Assembly: GCF_000204055.1 (NCBI RefSeq)
Contig: NW_006768797.1
Location: 191,202 to 255,201 of the forward strand
Direction: 5' to 3'
Length of the DNA stretch: 64,000 nt
Origin: Melampsora larici-populina 98AG31
Taxonomy: Eukaryota; Basidiomycota; Pucciniomycetes; Pucciniales; Melampsoraceae
Each line of letters begins with the position of its first letter. Position 1 is the first letter of the stretch. Below are positions 60,057 to 64,000 of the stretch, piece after piece. Under the pieces are notes generated by a model that did not search any database, had not been told where the DNA came from, and worked only from the letters and a program-made list of their open reading frames with translations. The position numbers and the translations under genes were made by a program.

Positions 60057-61045
60057 TTAAATGTTACTAGTACTAGTGGAAGCAGTAGTATCAGCAGCTG
60101 AATACTTCTCCTTTAATCTTTGTTGCATTAATCTTAACGTTTCTTTTGCAAGCTCGGTGTGGCATTCGGCCTCTGACATCATCAAAACCTTGGGATCATT
60201 GACCTGAACTAGACTAGCTTTGGCTTCAGCATCAGCTTGAGCCATCTTCATAGTCACCTCATTCCCTTCTTGAATCGCCTTGATCCTTTTTTCAGCTAAA
60301 TCATTACTACGTATGAGTTGCTCTTGCCGGGCAGATTCAATCTCTTGAGCCTTTTCATCCTCAAGTCGCTTGCGTTTGGATTTCTTGGTGCCAACCGGGC
60401 GAGGTGGTGTATGGCCACGAGTAGAACTAGGGTTGTTGGGATCCGAGGATGGGGTGGCTGGGTTGCTAGAGGCGATTCCTTGAGCAATCGACATAGCTAA
60501 AGGACCCAGAGGAGGTTGGGGTACCATCCATTTAGGCGAGGTCGAGAGGATTTTCCAAGCTGGGAGAGACTTGAAGCGGTTCCTGGGGTTCACCTCGTCG
60601 TAGAGCTTGATCGCAATCTCAATCCAATCGTTCTCGACTGTTCCACTTGGGGGGTTGCGTTCAACATTGCCATAGAATCCAGAAAACTTATGGCAAGCTG
60701 TCTTCAGACTGGCCCATCTACATTCAATCCGATGAAAGTCAGAAGGAGAAATGGCATCATCTTGATCTATGTACAGTAGACTCACTTGATTTGTACAGAG
60801 CCAACTTCTCGGGCTTCAAATGGTGAGTTCTCATTGAGATACCAGGTGACTCGCTTGAAAAAGGTCTTGGCTGTCTGATTCGTGCCGTGCTCGGGTTGCT
60901 GGCTGATGTGGAGCCAAGCTTCGTCTAGCTTTGCTTCTTCAGATGGAGTCCAGTTGCTCGACTTCGTTTTTGTAGTCTTTATTTTTGATTCCTTTTTGGT
61001 GTTTTGATCTGATTGATTTTGATTCGTGGTGATTTGATTTGACAT
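60057..61045 (-). CDS. Harbinger Myb/SANT-like DNA-binding partner protein
   Basis: Exons 60786-61045 and 60057-60717 (921 nt, 306 aa). The 68-nt intron between them also reads as open sequence, but only its removal restores the conserved order. After a basic leader comes a SANT/Myb-like domain (SNWTPSEEAKLDEAWLHIS, TAKTFFKRVTWYLNE, then KWASLKTACHKFSGFYGNVE; about residues 30-110). NDWIEIAIKLYDEVNPRNRF and the AWKIL motif follow. The rest is a nuclear-signal patch (GTKKSKRKRLEDEK) and a C-terminal coiled coil of the NAM-associated type. In PIF/Harbinger elements this protein imports the transposase into the nucleus and binds the ends (family knowledge). Confidence 0.9.
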
Positions 61046-61203
61046 GATGACTTGATGATTTGGTTGATGAAGATGAGATTGAAAGAATTATAAAAAAGAA
61101 ATCAAACTTGAAAACGTTGAAGAGGAGAGTAGAGTGAGGTGTGGAAGGTAGTTGAAAAGGGAGTCAAGTGTGTCTGTATTTTCGGTAAAAGGGTATGATA
61201 CCG

Positions 61204-61245
61204 AATCGGTAGAGGTCCAGTATATTTACTGGACCTCTACCGATT
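61204..61245. repeat. Perfect 19-bp hairpin with 4-base loop
   Basis: aatcggtagaggtccagta, loop tatt, then the exact complement. It lies 5 bp before the first base of KDZ copy 2. It could be a terminator/cruciform, a remnant of abutting transposon ends, or an insertion hot spot. Confidence 0.9.
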
Positions 61246-61249
61246 TTTG

Positions 61250-64000
61250 CACCTCGGGGTGCCCTATTCAACCATTTGAAGTGTCGAATAGAATGTACCA
61301 TACAGCCGCTTCTATCGTCGAGGGCCCTATCTCGACTCATCTCATTCATCTCCCGATTTTGGTAACCCAAAATCGGCAAGTCCCCAAGAAATTTTTTGAA
61401 ATTTCATACATACAACTTAGCCAAATAAGGCTTAACAAGCCTATGGCCGTGTATCACACTTAACACCATATTACACATCATAACACCTGTAGCCGTCGGA
61501 CCATACCCGTAGCTGCCGGACCGTACTCGTAGCTGCCGGACCTGCACCATTCCATCAACTTCACTGGTGGTGTACCCTCCTAACCCACTCGATAACAACT
61601 CACCACCACAAATCACCATCGATGGGGCGTCCCAATCTCAACCTCGGTGGATATGAATCAGATATGTTTGGCCAACGACAAACCCGTCAACGACGAAAAA
61701 GCCCCACACCACCTCCTATGACTCGCGATGAAGCTCTGCGTATCAGTCAAGGCCTTGGTCTCCTCGAGCGTTCACAGCCTCCAGCCCCCCTCCTCTCTGA
61801 GACAGACGACGATGCAGACAACAATAATGAGTGGGAAGACATACCTGAAGTACCTTGTACCCACGAAGAAATCAGGCCGGACTCACCAGGCGATCAATAT
61901 GCAAAACATCAGAGATCTCTTCGACGTGCTGAAGCCCGAGCTAGGAATCAAAGCAAGTGGATGGCCCTTGAAGCTCAACTTACTGCCACATATCTTCACC
62001 TCCAGTCCTTCACGCAGAATTGGACCAAGCAAAACTCGTATCTGACCAATGAGATTAAATGCCAGTGTCCACCTGAAAAATTCCGACGACGTTGTGTTGA
62101 CTTTGTTGACATTCTTAGTAAGTTTATTTATTGATTCATTCATTTTCTATTATGTAAGTCATAATTGGAACTAATACTTCCTTCCTTTTTCTAGGTCATG
62201 CCAGAAAACGTCGGGTCACATTTTGCGACTGTGTACCAGACGTTATCCGTCTGCTTCATCTCGGTTATATCGCTGGATCTCCCCATTTCCCTCGCACCGC
62301 CTTCTCTATCCGGCTTCTCCAGTTTCAACATCACCTCTGGAACCACACTTCAATATCAATTTCCGGATTTATCGACGCACTCATGTCATTTCTCGATGTA
62401 CAGTGCCCATCTAGATTGACACCTCAACAAATCAAGGGCAATTACAAGAAGAACGTCAATCGAGGCTTAAGACGTCCTTTCACCCAGGCAATCGACATAT
62501 ATCGACGAATTTTGATCGGTCAACAAACAATATATGAAGAAGGCCTTCAGCTCACTGCACTCGACCTCTCTGCCGCTCGGTGCTCTCGGTGCTTTGGTCC
62601 AGCAGAAGGAGAAGTGAAAGACTCTCCAAACGAACCGGATTTCATGATTGCGATGGATGGAAATTTCCAACATCGTCACCAATCACATGCTAGCAAGGAC
62701 TGCCCTCAAGACGATCAATACCCCACCTTTTTCATTCGACCTAGCAAGCTTGAACCACATGCTGCTGCCTGCCAACAGACCGATGCTCAAGCAAAGGACA
62801 TCAAGGTAAGTATTCTCGATTTATCATCTCAATTTTTGATCTGCCAATTCCCAATACTGACAGTTATCTGATTACAGAGCTCGTGTTCGGATTCCCATAC
62901 TGCTGCCAACGATGTTCGCAGTGGCATGTCATGGGACAGATGTGACGATACAGGTCTCTTCGCAGCAGCTTGTCGCCATGATGTACCCCTTTACTTTGTG
63001 AATATATTCCAGAGTGGCGAGAAGTGAGTGCATTATTGATATTGAGAAGAATGCACCAAGAACTGACACGTTTCTTTTGAATACAGACTGCATTATCCTG
63101 TGACAATTCTCAAACAGCTTCGAGAACTCTACCCTGACAAGTTTATAGGTGTACTATATGACATTGGCTGCCACTTAGGCGCGCATATCGCAAAAGTAAG
63201 TCAATAAGAACTATCACAACTCCACCCAAACCCAATCTGATCAACATGGAATCTATTTCCCATCATAGCGTGAGCTATTTCCCCCTGACAACCTCAAGAT
63301 GATGTTCGGTACCTCGGTATTCCATGCATACGTGCATAAGTGGGATTGCCAGATCAAGTTCCACCCTCGGTTCAATAAATACTGGGGACTTTCAGACGGC
63401 GAAGGCCTTGAGAGGCTCTGGTCGTTTCTATCTGCTCTAGTAGCACCTCTTCGCATATCTACTCGCCTTCATCGCCTCCTTGCTATACATTGGCGTGCTG
63501 TGTTCTATGCTTCCAGGGTTAATGACGGATGTGGTAAGTTGTACCTCTTGCTTTATTCATTCTTGGTTTATTCATTGTATACTGATGATCTGCGCTTGAT
63601 TTAACAGGACTGTGGCTTCAAAACCGATACCAAAATGCAGTGAAGGTTTTGAGCGAAGCTCAATCTGCACTAACTATCCTATATGGAACGACCAATCCAG
63701 CTGCACCTGGCCAAAACTATTCAGCCGAATTTTTTCGTGGGCAATGGACTTTGGAGCGAGAAGCATATTCCAGTAAAGAAGCAATCTTACAGAGGCAGAA
63801 GTTGGAGCTTGGTCGACTGCTATCCTTAAAAGAAGAGCTAGATACTGCATGGTAAGTGGTTGAATATATTACGTAGGACAATGTTAACAGAAATTGTTTT
63901 GGACAGGTCGCTGCCCGTAATCACAGCCGAACAGTCTATTGTCCGTCTTCGAACAACAGCAGAGCTCCAAGAGAAAATCGAGAAGCAGGTCGCAAGAGTA
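61250..64000 (+). mobile_element. KDZ transposon, copy 2 (left part, runs off the window)
   Basis: It begins CACCTCGGGGTGCCCTATTC, the same terminus as copy 1 at 34491 (CACCTCGGGGCACCTTATTC), and the next ~200 bp are recognisably related (ttagcc-ataaggcttaa, atctcgactcatctcattca). The transposase gene starts at 61622. The right end and target duplication are outside the window; the left flanking 8 bp would be gatttttg. Confidence 0.9.
61622..64000 (+). CDS. KDZ transposase, copy 2 (3'-truncated by the window)
   Basis: Exons 61622-62117, 62195-62805, 62878-63023, 63087-63195, 63269-63533, 63608-63851 and 63907 onward, with intron positions identical to copy 1. It starts MGRPNLNLGGYESDMF. Landmarks: CQCPPEKFRRRC and FCDCVPDVIRLLHLGYIAGS (Cys cluster), CFGPAEGEV, FMIAMDGNFQHRHQ, GVLYDIGCHLGAHIAK with the expected Asp, and GLSDGEGLERLWSFLSALV. 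No frameshift or stop was found in the visible part, so this copy may be functional if the remainder is intact. Confidence 0.92.

Larger units (their letters stand above)
57956..61249 (+). mobile_element. PIF/Harbinger element (right end not seen)
   Basis: The left end GAGCATCAGCTATTG at 57956 is preceded by TAA (57953-57955), the 3-bp target type of this superfamily. Two convergent genes follow: a DDE transposase (58205-59687) and a Myb/SANT-like protein (60057-61045), the usual pair. No matching inverted end occurs before KDZ copy 2 begins at 61250, so the right end is either beyond the window, separated by that insertion, or lost. Confidence 0.75.

Overview
The window is nuclear DNA of a filamentous basidiomycete, most likely a rust fungus (Pucciniales, Melampsora-like). 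Every real gene has short GT-AG introns, and the base composition is AT-leaning. The conserved genes are fungal (mitochondrial PDH E1-beta, an FG nucleoporin, a KCH-type K+ transporter, a BSD protein). Gene islands are separated by dense transposon layers that include two KDZ (Kyakuja-Dileera-Zisupton) transposons. The genus is inference; no tRNA, rRNA or CRISPR was seen.

Layout. 0.1-7 kb: PDB1 (7 exons) and a 1284-residue FG nucleoporin, both on the minus strand. 7-18 kb: AT-rich transposon graveyard holding a fold-back repeat, two nested same-family MITEs, a 107-residue secreted cysteine-containing effector candidate (13.2-13.7 kb), and a TA-flanked inverted-repeat element (13.86-14.92 kb) that carries a spliced coding fragment. 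17.6-18.7 kb: simple-repeat block. 19-26.2 kb: second gene island with the KCH transporter and BSD protein (divergent) and an AsaB/GA4-desaturase-like enzyme. 26-34 kb: repeats, a dead Ty3-type gag, MITEs and a 2.1-kb long-arm Mutator-like fold-back element.

34.49-48.08 kb: a complete KDZ transposon with an 8-bp target duplication and ~374-bp inverted repeats, carrying a spliced 982-codon transposase and a second spliced gene with an HMG-box-like segment. Its right inverted repeat has been hit by three later insertions (a TA-flanked MITE, an intact hAT element, and a MITE with 8-bp duplication). The intact left repeat serves as the empty-site control for all three. The transposase has Asn where the second KDZ copy has the expected catalytic Asp, and the partner gene has an in-frame TGA.

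48.12-54.35 kb: a Tc1/mariner-type DD34E transposase lies inside an unusually large (6.2 kb) pair of matching TIRs that also encloses an unrelated-looking eight-exon minus-strand gene; this is the best candidate for an undescribed system. 54.7-56.5 kb: a multi-membrane-span host gene. 57.96-61.2 kb: a two-gene PIF/Harbinger element (transposase plus Myb/SANT-like partner). 61.25 kb to the window end: the left part of a second KDZ copy with intact catalytic residues so far.

Exon joins were worked out by hand from splice signals and frame continuity. For the main genes the summed exon lengths come out divisible by three, which is good but not experimental support. Family names come from recognised motifs, not database searches.
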